From Archangium violaceum (lineage in GTDB: Bacteria > Myxococcota > Myxococcia > Myxococcales > Myxococcaceae), in NCBI RefSeq assembly GCF_016887565.1, contig NZ_CP069396.1, positions 1,949,001 through 2,013,000 on the forward strand: a stretch of DNA of 64,000 nucleotides, written 5' to 3'. Made by a program: the position numbers and the translations under genes. Below the pieces are notes generated by a model. That model was not told where the DNA came from. It saw nothing but the letters and a program-made list of their open reading frames with translations, and did no database searches. Shown here piece by piece: positions 28,267 to 37,862 of this stretch; positions within the stretch are counted from its first letter, which is position 1, and every line of letters begins with the position of its first letter.

Positions 28267-29718
28267 ATGAGGATGTCCAAGCACTCCCTCCGCCTCTACG
28301 CGACCGGCCTCTCCGCCTGTGCGCTGCTCGCGTGCGGCAAGCCCGGCACGCCGAACACTCCTGGCACCGGCGGCGATGAGGATCCGGTGGTGACGGTGGA
28401 GGGCTGCCGCGAGCAGCTCGCCTCCCGCCAGGAGGAGCTGCGCGCGGAGAACGTGGACGTGGCCAGCTGGTCCATCGACGACGCGCCCCAGATGGCGGAT
28501 CCCGGCCTCACGGAGCGACAGATCCCCGACACGCACAGGCAGTACGACGGCAAGTACCGCCCGCTGACCAACCACCCGGGCTGCTCCACGGCGGACCTCT
28601 ATTACGACAAGTCGAACACCCGCGAGCTCAACCCCAAGACGCCGACGCCCTACATCGACGGGAACAACGACGGCAAGTGGACCGATCGCAACGACTACGG
28701 CGGCCCCAACAAGGCTCCCAGCCACATCGACGGGGACGTGGCGAAGATCGACGGCTACCCCTGCGCCGCCAAGCAGTACACGCAGCCCAACCCGGACACC
28801 TCCAAGCCCATCGTCATCCTCGTGCACGGCAACTCCACCCGGCCGCACACCTGGGAGCGCTTCCTCCTGCCGCCAGGCACGCAGATCAGCGCCACCACGG
28901 AGAAGGTCTCCATCTCGCCGGACACGGAGGTGAGGGAGCAGCTCGCCGAGAGCCTCATCGCCGCACGCTACCAGGTGCTCGCCGTGGACTTCCGCACGGA
29001 CCTGGTCGCGACCGTGGACCCCTCCGGCCTGGGCGCCGGTGAGAACGCGGCCGGCAACATCGACCACGGCTGGGCCACCCCCATCCTCCAGTCCCTCGTC
29101 AAGGCGGTGATGAAGAACAACCCGGGCCGGAAGGTCGCGCTGGTGGGCCACTCGCTGGGCGTGACGGTGGTGCGCGATGCGCTGCGCCGGCTGTACGTGG
29201 AGCACACCAAGGGCGTGGCCGGTGCCATCAACCCCTTCCCGCAGCTGAGCCACGTCATCCTCGGCTCGGGCGCCAACCACGGCGTGTCCACCTATGACGC
29301 CGGGCTGTGCACCAACAACTTCACCATGCGCGGCACCATCGTCTGCGAGATGGGCAGCCGCTCCAACTACGTGCAGACGAACTTCCACAAGCCGCTCAAC
29401 GGCCCCAAGGACCTGTTCGCCACCCCGTGCGCCGACGGGGACTATGCCTTCGGGAAGACGGGCCAGTGTGGTGGCAACGTGGTGAAGTACTTCACCATCA
29501 CCATGACGGACATCACCCAGGGCTCCAACTACCAGGACTTCTACGTGTCCGAGTCGGCCTCGCGCATCGACATGCCGGGGTGCGTGGTCAACAAGCTGAC
29601 GACGCTCAGCGACTACGACACCAGCGGCTACTTCAACAAGGGCTTCATCGCCAACCACTTCGGCTCCCTGCGCTCCTCGGCGGGTCTGAGGCTCGCCATG
29701 AACTACCTGGCGCGCTAG
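28267..29718 (+). CDS. Secreted lipase-like alpha/beta hydrolase lipoprotein
   Basis: 483 residues. Signal peptide with lipobox ACALLAC (Cys23), then a Pro/Gly/Thr linker. The hydrolase core (~175-480) shows the oxyanion HG motif in IVILVHGNSTRPHTW and the nucleophile elbow VALVGHSLGVTV, matching secreted triacylglycerol lipases/esterases. An unusual ~150-residue N-terminal extension precedes the core and includes TPYIDGNNDGKWTDRNDYGG, a Ca-binding-like Asp/Asn-rich stretch. Catalytic Asp and His are probably in the region after GSGANHG. A strong hairpin follows the stop (29743-29779). It lies between PHB depolymerase and porin genes, so polyester or lipid breakdown products are likely substrates. 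Confidence 0.83.
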   Translation: MRMSKHSLRLYATGLSACALLACGKPGTPNTPGTGGDEDPVVTVEGCREQLASRQEELRAENVDVASWSIDDAPQMADPGLTERQIPDTHRQYDGKYRPLTNHPGCSTADLYYDKSNTRELNPKTPTPYIDGNNDGKWTDRNDYGGPNKAPSHIDGDVAKIDGYPCAAKQYTQPNPDTSKPIVILVHGNSTRPHTWERFLLPPGTQISATTEKVSISPDTEVREQLAESLIAARYQVLAVDFRTDLVATVDPSGLGAGENAAGNIDHGWATPILQSLVKAVMKNNPGRKVALVGHSLGVTVVRDALRRLYVEHTKGVAGAINPFPQLSHVILGSGANHGVSTYDAGLCTNNFTMRGTIVCEMGSRSNYVQTNFHKPLNGPKDLFATPCADGDYAFGKTGQCGGNVVKYFTITMTDITQGSNYQDFYVSESASRIDMPGCVVNKLTTLSDYDTSGYFNKGFIANHFGSLRSSAGLRLAMNYLAR

Positions 29719-29742
29719 CCGTCGGTCCTGTCATCCCCCTCC

Positions 29743-29779
29743 CGCCGCCCGCGACCGTGGCTGCCGTGCGCGGGCGGCG
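29743..29779 (+). terminator. Strong GC hairpin between lipase and porin genes
   Basis: CGCCGCCCGCG (29743-29753) pairs perfectly with CGCGGGCGGCG (29769-29779) around a 15-base loop. It lies 25 bp after the lipase stop. No U-tract follows, only CTCCCCCTTCC, so it may act as terminator, attenuator or mRNA-stabilising end. Confidence 0.55.
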
Positions 29780-29820
29780 CTCCCCCTTCCGAGCGCGGCC
29801 GAAGTGAGACTCCTTTCCCC

Positions 29821-31236
29821 ATGAATCCGTCCTTCCCCACCGCGCCCCGCCTGGCGCGTGCGTGCACGCTGGCGTCCGCCCTGCTCGCGGCCCCGGTCCT
29901 GGCGCAGACCGCCGAGGCCCCCGCTCCGGCCTCCTCCGATGCCCCCATCGCGCAGGCCCCCGCGGTGGCTCCGGCCCCGCCCGCCGTCACCGCTCCCGAG
30001 AAGCCGGACCCCACGCTCAAGCAGGACGCGGAGACGCTGGTGGTGAGCGCGCCGACGCCCGCGACCCGGCCCCTCTTCGCCCTGGGCAGCGAGACGTACT
30101 TCATCAGCCCGGTGCTCTCCATCGCGGGCGGCATCCAGTCGGAGACCCTGCGCGTCAACCCCAACCCCGAGAAGGAGGGCCGCATCACCACGGTGGCCCT
30201 CGCGCGCTTCGGGGCGGAGGGCCGGCTGGGCCCCTACGTCACCTTCCGCAGCGAGTTCGAGCGCAACATCCGCAGCCACGGCTCGGGCATCTGGGAAGGC
30301 ACGGCCTCCATGTCCGTGCGCGACCAGGTGCTGCGCCTGCAGCGCTGGGGCGCCACGGTGGAGGCCGGCATCATCCTGGACCCGGCGAGCGTGGACTTCT
30401 TCTCCGCGCACACCGGTGACGTGCTGCTCGCGGACAAGTACACGCGCGACCCCCTGCTCTACAGCGGCTTCAACCGCGGCCAGGGCGTGCAGGCGCGCTA
30501 CTCGCGCTGGGGCTTCACCGCCGGCCTGAGCTACACCGAGGCCAACCCGCTCAGCTCCTCGGCGTCCTTCATGGTGGGTGGCTCCTTCGGCGGCAACGGC
30601 CGCTTCTGGGAGCGGCCCCTGGGCAACTTCCGCAATGGCCAGCCGGATGACGACATCCACTTCCGCGTCATCAGCCCCTCGCTCTCCTACGAGCACCCCT
30701 GGTTCGAGGCCAGGGCCATGGCCCAGGTGCTCGACATCAACTACCAGGTCAACTCCACCCAGGATCCGCCCATCCAGGGCTACAACCTGCGTGGCAACGT
30801 GAAGCTCAAGCTCAAGGGCATGGTGCCGTCGCTGCCCTTCGAGGTGACGCCCTTCTTCAACGTGGCGCGCGTGGAGAACGACGTCGTCAACTCGGCCGCG
30901 GGGTACGGCAACCAGCTGCTGGAGACGCCCTTCGACGCGCTCACCCTCTCCGCCGGCCTGGACGTCTTCATCTCCGGCAGGTCGGGCGTGGGCTTCAGCT
31001 ATACGCGCGTGGCGGACCACACCCCGTCCTTCATTCCCGCCGCGGGCGGCAACCCCGCCAGCGAGGCCCTGCTCGGCACGCGCAACTCGTACCTGAACGT
31101 GGGCGCGACCTGGTGGATGTTCGACCAGGTGGCCCTGGGCGCGCGCGTGGCCACCTACGCGCGGGAGATCGACGGCAAGCCCGAGCTCGAGGAGCGCGAC
31201 CTGTCGGCCTTCCTCACCCTGCGGATGGTTCTGTGA
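29821..31236 (+). CDS. Outer-membrane porin-like beta-barrel
   Basis: 471 residues. Signal peptide (LASALLAAPVLAQ) followed by an Ala/Pro-rich linker (~residues 30-65). The rest alternates strands rich in Gly and aromatics with long loops (GRLGPYVTFRSEFERNIR, WGATVEAGIILDPASVDFF, YSRWGFTAGLSYTEANP), and ends FLTLRMVL, consistent with a 16-strand-like general or specific porin. The family is not certain. It lies 11 bp before the 3-hydroxybutyrate dehydrogenase gene and so is probably co-transcribed with it; uptake of hydroxy acids or oligomers across the outer membrane is a reasonable inference. Confidence 0.65.
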   Translation: MNPSFPTAPRLARACTLASALLAAPVLAQTAEAPAPASSDAPIAQAPAVAPAPPAVTAPEKPDPTLKQDAETLVVSAPTPATRPLFALGSETYFISPVLSIAGGIQSETLRVNPNPEKEGRITTVALARFGAEGRLGPYVTFRSEFERNIRSHGSGIWEGTASMSVRDQVLRLQRWGATVEAGIILDPASVDFFSAHTGDVLLADKYTRDPLLYSGFNRGQGVQARYSRWGFTAGLSYTEANPLSSSASFMVGGSFGGNGRFWERPLGNFRNGQPDDDIHFRVISPSLSYEHPWFEARAMAQVLDINYQVNSTQDPPIQGYNLRGNVKLKLKGMVPSLPFEVTPFFNVARVENDVVNSAAGYGNQLLETPFDALTLSAGLDVFISGRSGVGFSYTRVADHTPSFIPAAGGNPASEALLGTRNSYLNVGATWWMFDQVALGARVATYAREIDGKPELEERDLSAFLTLRMVL

Positions 31237-31247
31237 AAGGCACGGCC

Positions 31248-32018
31248 ATGGGAGAGCTGACTGGGAAGTGCGCGCTCGTCACGGGCGCCGCGAGTGGTAT
31301 CGGCCGCGCGGTGGCGGAAGACCTGGGCGCGCGTGGGGCCCGGGTGCTGGTGTCGGACCTGGACGCGGCGGGAGCGAGCGCCGTGGCGGCGGGGATTCCC
31401 GGGGCCATCGCGCAGCGGGCGGACGTGTCCTCGCGCGAGGACTGCCGGGCGCTGGTGGACCGGGCGCAGCGGGAGTGGGAGCGGCTGGACATCCTGGTGA
31501 ACAACGCCGGCCTTCAGCACGTGGCGCCGGTGGAGGAGTTCCCGGAGGACCGCTGGGAGCAGATGATCCGCATCATGCTGGTGGGGCCCTTCCTGCTGAC
31601 GAAGTACGCCCTGCCGTTGATGTACGCGCGCAAGTGGGGACGCATCATCAACGTCTCCTCGCTGCACGGGCTGGTGGCGTCGCCGTACAAGTCGGCCTAC
31701 ATCTCGGCGAAGCACGGCCTGATGGGGCTGACGAAGACGGTGGCGCTCGAGGCGGCGGACAAGGGCGTGACGGTCAACGCCATCTGCCCCAGCTACGTGC
31801 GCACGCCGCTGGTGGAGAAGCAGATCGCCGACCAGGCCCGGGTCAACGGCATCACCGAGACCGAGGTCATCGAGCGCATCATGCTGGCCCCGGCGGCGGT
31901 GAAGCGCCTGCTGGAGCCGAGCGAGGTGGCCGCCTACGTGGCCTTCCTGTGTTCGGAGGCCGCGGGCGGCATCACCGGGGCCGCCCAGGTGATGGACTGC
32001 GGCTGGACGGCCCGCTGA
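31248..32018 (+). CDS. bdhA: 3-hydroxybutyrate dehydrogenase (SDR family)
   Basis: 256 residues from the ATG at 31248, 11 bp after the porin stop. Classic short-chain dehydrogenase: NAD loop VTGAASGIGRA, NNAG, catalytic Ser in INVSSLHG, and YISAK (Tyr-x-x-x-Lys). The 3-hydroxybutyrate dehydrogenase signature is the segment SYVRTPLVEKQIADQA followed by GITETEVIERIM and the C-terminal MDCGWTAR, which replaces the more usual DGGWTAQ. It interconverts D-3-hydroxybutyrate and acetoacetate with NAD in the cytoplasm. With the PHB depolymerase and the convergent MHS transporter it makes a plausible PHB-monomer catabolic set. Confidence 0.88.
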   Translation: MGELTGKCALVTGAASGIGRAVAEDLGARGARVLVSDLDAAGASAVAAGIPGAIAQRADVSSREDCRALVDRAQREWERLDILVNNAGLQHVAPVEEFPEDRWEQMIRIMLVGPFLLTKYALPLMYARKWGRIINVSSLHGLVASPYKSAYISAKHGLMGLTKTVALEAADKGVTVNAICPSYVRTPLVEKQIADQARVNGITETEVIERIMLAPAAVKRLLEPSEVAAYVAFLCSEAAGGITGAAQVMDCGWTAR

Positions 32019-32022
32019 CGTC

Positions 32023-33402
32023 TCAAGCCACTTCGCGCTTGCCCTCGGTCCCCGCGGCGCCGTTCGCGGGGGCCGGGACGGGTGTCTCGGAGAGCTTCTC
32101 GCGGAACGTCTCGGCGGAGAGGTACACGGAGACGAGGGTGACGAGCGCCAGGCCCACCATGTAGAGCGACACGGGCCACGCCTTGCCGCCGGACTCCGTC
32201 AGCAGCCAGGTGGCGACGAGGGGCGAGAGGCCGCCGGCGAACACCGAGGCGAGCTGGTAGCCCAGCGACGCGCCGCTGTAGCGCACGCGCGTGCCGAAGA
32301 GCTCGGAGAAGAAGCTGGCCTGGGGTCCGTACATGGCGGCGTGGGCGATGATGCCCAGCGTGATGGCCAGCACGATGAGGCCCGTCTCCTTGGTGTCGAT
32401 GAGCCAGAAGAAGGGGAAGGCCAGCAGCGCGCACCCCACGGCGCCACCGAGGTAGACGGGGCGGCGGCCGAACACATCCGACAGGGCACCGAACGCGGGA
32501 ATGGCCACCAGGTGGATGGCGGTGGCCGCGAGCACCCCGTTGAGCATGGTGGAGCGCTCCAGCCCGAGCTGCCCCGTGCCGTAGGTGAGCACGAACGTGG
32601 TGACGATGTAGAAGAAGCCGTTCTCCGCGAAGCGCGCGCCCATGGCGAGGAGGATCTGCCTGGGGTACTTGCGCAGCGCCTCGAGCGCGGGGAGCTTCGG
32701 GCTCGCGCTGGAGGCCTTCTCCGCGGCCTTGTGCGCCTGGAAGGCGGGGGACTCGGCGACGCTCATGCGGATGAAGACGCCGATGCCGATGAGCACCGCG
32801 CTGAAGAGGAAGGGCACGCGCCAGCCCCAGGAGAGGAACTGCTCCTCGTTGCGGGAGAAGACGGAGAACACGCCGTTGGCCACCAGCAGGCCCGCGGGCG
32901 CGCCCATCTGCGGCCAGCTCCCGTAGAAGCCTCGCCGGTGGCTGGGGGCGTGCTCCACCGCCATGAGCACCGCTCCGCCCCACTCTCCGCCCAGCCCGAA
33001 GCCCTGCAGCACGCGCATCAGCACCAGCAGGATGGGCGCCCAGACGCCAATGCTGTCATAGGTGGGCAGCAGCCCGATGGCGAAGGTGGCCGCGCCCATG
33101 ATCATCAGCGTGGCGCTCAGCATGGACTTGCGCCCGAGCTTGTCGCCGAAGTGGCCGAAGATGACGCCGCCGAGCGGACGCGCCACGAAGCCCACCGCGA
33201 AGGTGGCGAACGCGGCCAGCGTGCCCACCAGCGGGTCGAACGAGGGGAAGAAGAGGCGGTTGAAGACGAGCGCCGCCGCCGTTCCATAGAGGAAGAAGTC
33301 GTACCACTCCACGGCCGTGCCGATGAAGCTCGCGGCGGCCACCTTCCAGATGGATGTCTCCAGGGACTGCTCGGGCGGCCGGGCCGTGTTGGGAGGCGTC
33401 AC
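32023..33402 (-). CDS. MFS transporter, metabolite:H+ symporter (MHS) type
   Basis: 459 residues from the GTG at 33402 (ribosome site AAGAGAGAAG); an earlier in-frame GTG at 33453 gives an unlikely Cys/Arg-rich start. Twelve hydrophobic helices. The start FIGTAVEWYDFFLYGTAAAL is the hallmark of the ShiA/KgtP/ProP (MHS) branch, with the A-like motif GHFGDKLGRKSML between helices 2 and 3 and GALSDVFGRRPV between 8 and 9. These symporters import small organic acids or zwitterions with protons. Convergent with bdhA (4-bp gap), so a hydroxy- or dicarboxylate substrate fits; substrate is inference. Confidence 0.87.
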   Translation of the reverse strand: MTPPNTARPPEQSLETSIWKVAAASFIGTAVEWYDFFLYGTAAALVFNRLFFPSFDPLVGTLAAFATFAVGFVARPLGGVIFGHFGDKLGRKSMLSATLMIMGAATFAIGLLPTYDSIGVWAPILLVLMRVLQGFGLGGEWGGAVLMAVEHAPSHRRGFYGSWPQMGAPAGLLVANGVFSVFSRNEEQFLSWGWRVPFLFSAVLIGIGVFIRMSVAESPAFQAHKAAEKASSASPKLPALEALRKYPRQILLAMGARFAENGFFYIVTTFVLTYGTGQLGLERSTMLNGVLAATAIHLVAIPAFGALSDVFGRRPVYLGGAVGCALLAFPFFWLIDTKETGLIVLAITLGIIAHAAMYGPQASFFSELFGTRVRYSGASLGYQLASVFAGGLSPLVATWLLTESGGKAWPVSLYMVGLALVTLVSVYLSAETFREKLSETPVPAPANGAAGTEGKREVA

Positions 33403-33498
33403 GGTGTCTTCTCTCTTGGGGGTGATGGTGGAGTCGCAGCATCGCCGCTTCACCCGCGGGAGGACAATGGTCCTCCCACGGGGAGCGGAGACAGCGGC

Positions 33499-34392
33499 TC
33501 AGTAGGCGTTGGCGGCGACGTCCGCGCGCACCTTGCCGACGATGCCTTCCCAGTTGCCGTTGCCGGAGTGGCTGTAGGCCTCGCCATCATCCCGGAACTT
33601 CACCGAGTGGTAGGACCACTTGGCCCGGCCGTCGCTGCACGCGCTGGTGCCCGTGTTCAGCGTGCCGCCGCAGAACCAGTCGCCCGGGTTGCAGTAGGAG
33701 CCGCCGGAGGAGCCGGAGACGCCACCGGTGGTGTGGTAGGCCACGGCCTCGTCATCCTGGCCGGGGAGGATGCCGGAGTAGGCCGTGCCCTTGGAGCCCG
33801 CGAAGTTGTAGAACCACACCGCGCGCGTGGTGTTGTGGTTGTACATGGCGCGCGCCGTGGTGGTGACCAGGTCGGTCACGATGGGGTCGCCCACCGCCCA
33901 GTCGCCGTGGTCGGCCAGCTCGCTGCCGCCGCTGGCGCCCGAGGCCACGTCCACCCACTTGATGTTCCAGCCCGTCTGGGTGGTGCCGTCGGTGTTGCCA
34001 CACACGCCGCTGGAGTTGGGCGTGGCGTTCTTCTTGTAGCGCGCCGAGCCGCCGTACAGCGCCAGCGTGTAGCCGATCTGCAGGTCACCCGCGCTGTGCA
34101 CGGCGATGTAGCACCAGTTGGTGCCGGTGCAGAAGCAGTCGAGCGCGTTGCGGACGTAGGCGTTCTGCGAGCCGATGCTCTGCGAGCCGTTCCAGTTGAC
34201 GGCCTTCTTGTTCACGCCGGCCGCGGCGGTGCTCGGGCCCCAGTTGGAGAAGTCGGCGTAGTTGCCGATCTGCGTTCCACCGCCGTTCTTGCCGTGGATC
34301 CACAGTGTGTAGTTGGTGGCCGATGCCTCCGGTGCGGCGAGGAGGGCGGCGGTTGCCGCCGCGAGGACGGCCGTGCGGACGGATGCGCTCAT
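33499..34392 (-). CDS. Secreted alpha/beta-hydrolase-like protein
   Basis: 297 residues from the ATG at 34392 with a signal peptide (TAVLAAATAALLAAPEASA). The start of the mature chain, NYTLWIHGKNGGG, resembles a hydrolase oxyanion strand, and WCYIAVHSAGDLQIGYTLALYG resembles a nucleophile elbow with His-Ser-Ala-Gly in place of Gly-x-Ser-x-Gly. The C-terminal part has Gly/Ser-rich loops and His in AYHTTGG and SYHSVKF. Six cysteines suggest disulfides. A lipase/esterase-like fold is inferred; whether it is active is unclear because the elbow is atypical. It reads on from no near upstream gene and has the macAB-tolC terminator before it. Confidence 0.55.
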   Translation of the reverse strand: MSASVRTAVLAAATAALLAAPEASATNYTLWIHGKNGGGTQIGNYADFSNWGPSTAAAGVNKKAVNWNGSQSIGSQNAYVRNALDCFCTGTNWCYIAVHSAGDLQIGYTLALYGGSARYKKNATPNSSGVCGNTDGTTQTGWNIKWVDVASGASGGSELADHGDWAVGDPIVTDLVTTTARAMYNHNTTRAVWFYNFAGSKGTAYSGILPGQDDEAVAYHTTGGVSGSSGGSYCNPGDWFCGGTLNTGTSACSDGRAKWSYHSVKFRDDGEAYSHSGNGNWEGIVGKVRADVAANAY

Positions 34393-34423
34393 GGGGGGGT
34401 GCTCCCTGTGATGGGGGGGTGAT

Positions 34424-34446
34424 GCCCGCCCGGTTTCCGGGCGGGC
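34424..34446 (-). terminator. Terminator hairpin of the exporter operon
   Basis: GCCCGCCCGG-TTT-CCGGGCGGGC, a perfect 10-bp stem, 80 bp past the stop of the TolC-like gene (minus strand) and 32 bp before the next gene start. No T-run follows on the minus strand. It separates the two genes. Confidence 0.65.
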
Positions 34447-34525
34447 AAGGGAGCACGCTACACCAGGATTTCCCGCAAAACAGCGCCCTGTTCTCAAAAC
34501 ATGACAAACAGAGAACGGGGCGTCC

Positions 34526-35869
34526 TCAAGGCTCGCGGCCGAGCGCGCGTGCCAGCTCCGTGCGCGCGGTGGCCAGGTTGTAGGCGGCCTGGACGCGCTG
34601 GACGCCGGCGTTGGTGGCGGACAGCTGCGCGTCGGACAACTCGATGATGTTGCCCACGCCCGCCTTGTAGCGGCCCTCGGCCAGACGCAGCCGCTCGCGG
34701 GCATTGGTCAGCGCCTCCTCCGCGGCCGTCACGCTCTCGTTCGCGGCCGTCACCGACAGCTGTGCGCGCTCCACCTCCAGGCGCACCTGCTGCCGCAATG
34801 CGTCACGCTGGGCCTGGATGCTGGTGAGGTTGGCCTGCTGCTCGCGCACCTGGGCGCGGGTGAGGCCGCCCTGGAATATCTGCCAGCTCAGCCCCACCTG
34901 CCCGGTCAAGCCCCAGTTCAGGTTCGCCGGGTTGGTGCCCGAGTCCGTCGCCGACACCGAGGCGGAGAAGCTCGGCCAGTAGTTGGCGCGCGTGGCGGAG
35001 ATCTGCAGCTCCTGGGCGCGGAGCTGGTGCTCGCTCGCGCTCAGGTCCGGCCGGTTCTGGAACGCGAGGTCCACCAGGGCCTCGACGGACTGGTCCTCGC
35101 CCTCCACGGCGCCCACCACCTCCTCCTGGAGGGTGTAGTGGGTGGTGCCCTCGAGACCCATGGCCTGGTTGAGCTGGGCCTTGCTGGTGGCGGCGTTGTT
35201 GCGCGCCTGGATGAGCTGCACCTGGGCGTTGGCCACCGCCGTGCGCTGCTGCAGCAGGTCGATCTCCGGCTTGTTGCCCACCTGCACCTGGGCCTGGGCC
35301 TGCGCGAGGTGCGCCTTCTCGTTCTCCAGCGTCTCCTGGGCCACCTGCACCAGACCCTGCTGCGCCAGGGCGTTGAAGTAGACGGTCTGCACGTTGGCCA
35401 GCACGTCGAGCAACGTCTGGGCCTCGGTGGCTCCCTGGGCCTCGGCGGACTGCTGCGAGGCACGCCACCGGCCGGTGGTGCGGCCGAAGTCCCAGATGAG
35501 CTGGTTGACCGAGGCGCTCAGGTTGAGTCCCTCGCGGCTGATGAAACCGGAGGAGGTGGTCGGCAGGCCGTCGTCGCCGTCGCTGTCGCGCAGGGAGCGC
35601 TGGTAGGTGGCGCTGGCGCCCACCTGGGGCAGCAGCGAGGAGAAGTTCTGGTCCACGCGGGCGTTGGCCGCGGAGGTGTTGGCCTGGGCCTGGCGCAGCT
35701 GGGGCTGCCGCTCGCGGGCGGTGCGCAGCGCGTCCTTCAAGGTGAGCACGCGCTGGGGCTGGGCCTGGGCAGGTGCCGGAGCCTGGGTAGGGACCAGGGC
35801 CGGAGCCTGGGCGTATGCCGGCGCGGTGGCCAGCAGGGGAAGGGCGAGGAAGGGGAAGAGGGGACGCAT
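34526..35869 (-). CDS. TolC family outer-membrane efflux protein
   Basis: 447 residues from the ATG at 35869, whose first base is also the last base of the permease TGA. Signal peptide (FLALPLLATAPAYAQ) and an Ala/Pro/Gln linker. Two outer-membrane efflux protein repeats with long heptad coiled coils (LTLKDALRTARERQPQLRQAQANTS ... SLTAANESVTAAEEALTNARERL region), YKAGVGNIIELSDAQ typical of the second repeat, and NYWPSFSASVSA-type beta strands. It forms the trimeric outer-membrane duct for the MacA/MacB-type exporter encoded upstream in the same operon. Confidence 0.9.
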   Translation of the reverse strand: MRPLFPFLALPLLATAPAYAQAPALVPTQAPAPAQAQPQRVLTLKDALRTARERQPQLRQAQANTSAANARVDQNFSSLLPQVGASATYQRSLRDSDGDDGLPTTSSGFISREGLNLSASVNQLIWDFGRTTGRWRASQQSAEAQGATEAQTLLDVLANVQTVYFNALAQQGLVQVAQETLENEKAHLAQAQAQVQVGNKPEIDLLQQRTAVANAQVQLIQARNNAATSKAQLNQAMGLEGTTHYTLQEEVVGAVEGEDQSVEALVDLAFQNRPDLSASEHQLRAQELQISATRANYWPSFSASVSATDSGTNPANLNWGLTGQVGLSWQIFQGGLTRAQVREQQANLTSIQAQRDALRQQVRLEVERAQLSVTAANESVTAAEEALTNARERLRLAEGRYKAGVGNIIELSDAQLSATNAGVQRVQAAYNLATARTELARALGREP

Positions 35870-37097
35870 CACTCGTACCTCAGGGCGTCGATGGGATCGA
35901 GCTGGCTTGCCTTGCGCGCCGGATAGAGGCCGAAGCCCACCCCGACGAGCGCGCTGAAGCCGAGCGCCAGCACGATGACGTCCGGCCGTATCAGCAGGGG
36001 CCACTGGAACTGGGAGGCGAGGAAGCGGGCCACGCCGATGCCCGCCGCCGCGCCGATGAGTCCTCCGAGGAGCGAGAGCGTCAGCGCCTCGATGAGGAAC
36101 TGGGCGAGGATGTCCTGGGGCCTGGCGCCCACCGCCACGCGCACGCCGATCTCCCGGGTGCGCTCGGTGACGCTCACCAACATGATGTTCATGATGCCGA
36201 TGCCGCCCACCACCAGGGACACGGCGGCGATGGAGGCCAGCAGCAGGCTGAGCGTCTCGGTGCTCTGCTGCCGGCTGTTGGCCAGCTCGGACAGGTCCCG
36301 GATGTCGAAGTCGTTGGTGGCGTCCTCGGCCAGCCGGTGCCGCTCGCGCAGCAGCGTGGTGACGTCCTGCTGGGCCTTCGCGGTGCCGGCGGTGGCATCG
36401 GCCTGCACGTAGATGATGCCGGTGATGAACTTGCCCAGGCTCTGGGACTGCACCTGCCGCTGGAAGGTCGTGGCGGGGACGAGGATGCTGTCGTCGTAGT
36501 CCTGCCCCATGGGGGACTGGCCCTTGCGCGCCGTCATCCCGATGATGGTGAAGGGCGTCTTCTTGATGCGGATGACCTGGCCCACCGGGTCGAAGCCCGC
36601 GCCGTAGAGCTTCTCCACCACCGTCTGGCCGATGACGGCCACCTTGGCACCGGCCTCCACGTCCGCCTCGGTGAAGCGCCGGCCCCGGGCGATGGTCCAG
36701 CCGCGCACGTCGAAGAAGTCGGGCGTGGTGCCCGTCACGTTCGTCGTCCAGTTCTGGTCCTCGGAGAACACCTGGGTGTTGGTGCGCATCTCGGGGGCGG
36801 CGGCATGCACGCTCGACACCTGCGTGCGGATGGCCTCCAGGTCGTCCCAGGTGATGCTGGGCTGGCTGCCGAAGCCTCCCCGCGCGCCTCCCGAGTTGTT
36901 GGAGCCGGGCATGACGATGAGCAGGTTGGTGCCCATGGAGTCGAACACCTTCTGGACGCTGGCGCGCGCGCCATCGCCAATGGCCACCATGGCGATGACA
37001 GCGCCCACGCCGATGATGATGCCCAGGGCGGTGAGGAAGGAGCGCATCTTGCTGCGCAGCAGCGAGCGCACCGCCAGCATCATCGTTTCCAGGATGT

Positions 37098-37101
<4 letters not shown>
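35869..37101 (-). CDS. MacB-type ABC transporter permease
   Basis: 410 residues, ATG at 37101 overlapping the ATPase TGA (ATGA). FtsX/MacB fold: helix 1 (SFLTALGIIIGVGAVIAMVAIG), a large periplasmic MacB-PCD domain (~45-280; DFFDVRGWTIARGRRF, VAVIGQTVVEKLYG), then three helices near the C-terminus (SLVVGGIGIMNIMLVSVTERTREIGVRVA is the signature). Works as mechanotransmitter that drives the MacA-TolC duct. The ATPase is a separate polypeptide here, not fused as in E. coli MacB. Export of peptide or antibiotic substrates is usual in the family; here unknown. Confidence 0.9.
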
Positions 37102-37844
<743 letters not shown>

Positions 37845-37862
37845 GGTGCGCCTCTCCACCGC

